Assembly: GCA_031270215.1 (NCBI GenBank)
Contig: JAISYB010000144.1
Location: 1 to 5,845 of the forward strand
Reading direction: 5' to 3'
DNA: 5,845 nucleotides
Source: Streptococcaceae bacterium
GTDB taxonomy: Bacteria > Bacillota > Bacilli > Lactobacillales > Streptococcaceae
Both the position numbers and the translations under genes were made by a program. Below, piece after piece: positions 5,695 to 5,845 of this stretch; the first letter of the stretch is position 1, and every line of letters begins with the position of its first letter. A model generated the notes under the pieces. The model saw only the letters and a program-made list of their open reading frames with translations, did no database searches and was not told the origin of the DNA.

Positions 5695-5845
5695 GTGTGT
5701 TGCCGTGAAGTTTCCAAAAGTCACCGAGCTGTTTCTGCCTCAACCTTGACATTAACAAGTGTGCCTGATTTAATTGGTCATTTTGATTCTGCAAATGCTA
5801 CCTTCTCAGGAAATTTAACGGTAAGCGGTAGTCTTGCGATTAATG
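5695..5845 (+). pseudogene. Possible N-terminally truncated surface-protein remnant, running off the window
   Basis: A frame is open from just after the terminator to the window end. Its later part, SASTLTLTSVPDLIGHF then DSANATFSGNLTVSGSLAIN, is rich in Ser, Thr, Leu and Val, like extracellular domains of Gram-positive surface proteins. The TLTLTSVPD start faintly recalls WxL-type domains. The early part (VVCCREVSKSHRA) does not look like a signal peptide. There is no ATG in this frame, and the GTG at 5695 and the later TTG and GTG codons have no ribosome binding site. I infer a decayed or 5'-deleted gene. A real gene with an unusual start, or chance, cannot be excluded because only about 50 codons are visible. 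Confidence 0.35.

Overview
The window reads as a chromosome segment of a low-to-moderate GC Gram-positive bacterium. A lactic acid bacterium or relative (Lactobacillales) is the best guess. The reasons are the order prfB-ftsE-ftsX, an RF2 gene with the classic in-frame TGA frameshift site, a FtsE ending in EYGYDD as I recall from streptococcal and lactococcal homologues, strong AGGAGG-type ribosome binding sites, and a sortase-type LPXTG surface protein. No RNA gene, CRISPR array or insertion sequence is visible.

Layout, all on the + strand. Positions 2-94 hold the last 30 codons of an unrecognised protein with an acidic tail. It is followed by two hairpins (115-167 and 185-217), the second of which looks like a terminator. 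prfB (308-1412, two frames joined by a +1 shift at the TGA at 380-382) has its own extended -10 promoter. ftsE (1506-2198) and ftsX (2191-3120) overlap by 8 bases and form a small cell-division operon, closed by a good terminator at 3168-3206. An AT-rich leader of about 200 bases follows. It holds a plausible promoter and an odd ATG-TAA start-stop pair behind a Shine-Dalgarno-like sequence. A 723-residue secreted surface protein (3424-5595) comes next, closed by a strong terminator at 5655-5685. The last 160 bases hold an open frame that resembles surface-protein sequence but has no credible start. It is either a gene remnant or the beginning of something outside the window.

Functionally, the first half is housekeeping: translation termination at UAA/UGA (RF2) and the FtsEX complex that couples division to peptidoglycan hydrolysis. 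The second half is accessory cell-surface material. The surface protein is the most interesting object. It has an N-terminal signal peptide, a small adhesion-like domain, and a complete LPLTG sorting signal with membrane segment and KRKR tail in the middle of the chain. A second signal-peptide-like segment follows immediately, then three InlB/Flg_new-type repeats and a C-terminal DUF6273-like domain. One reading frame therefore seems able to yield a wall-anchored module and a separate secreted or membrane-held module.
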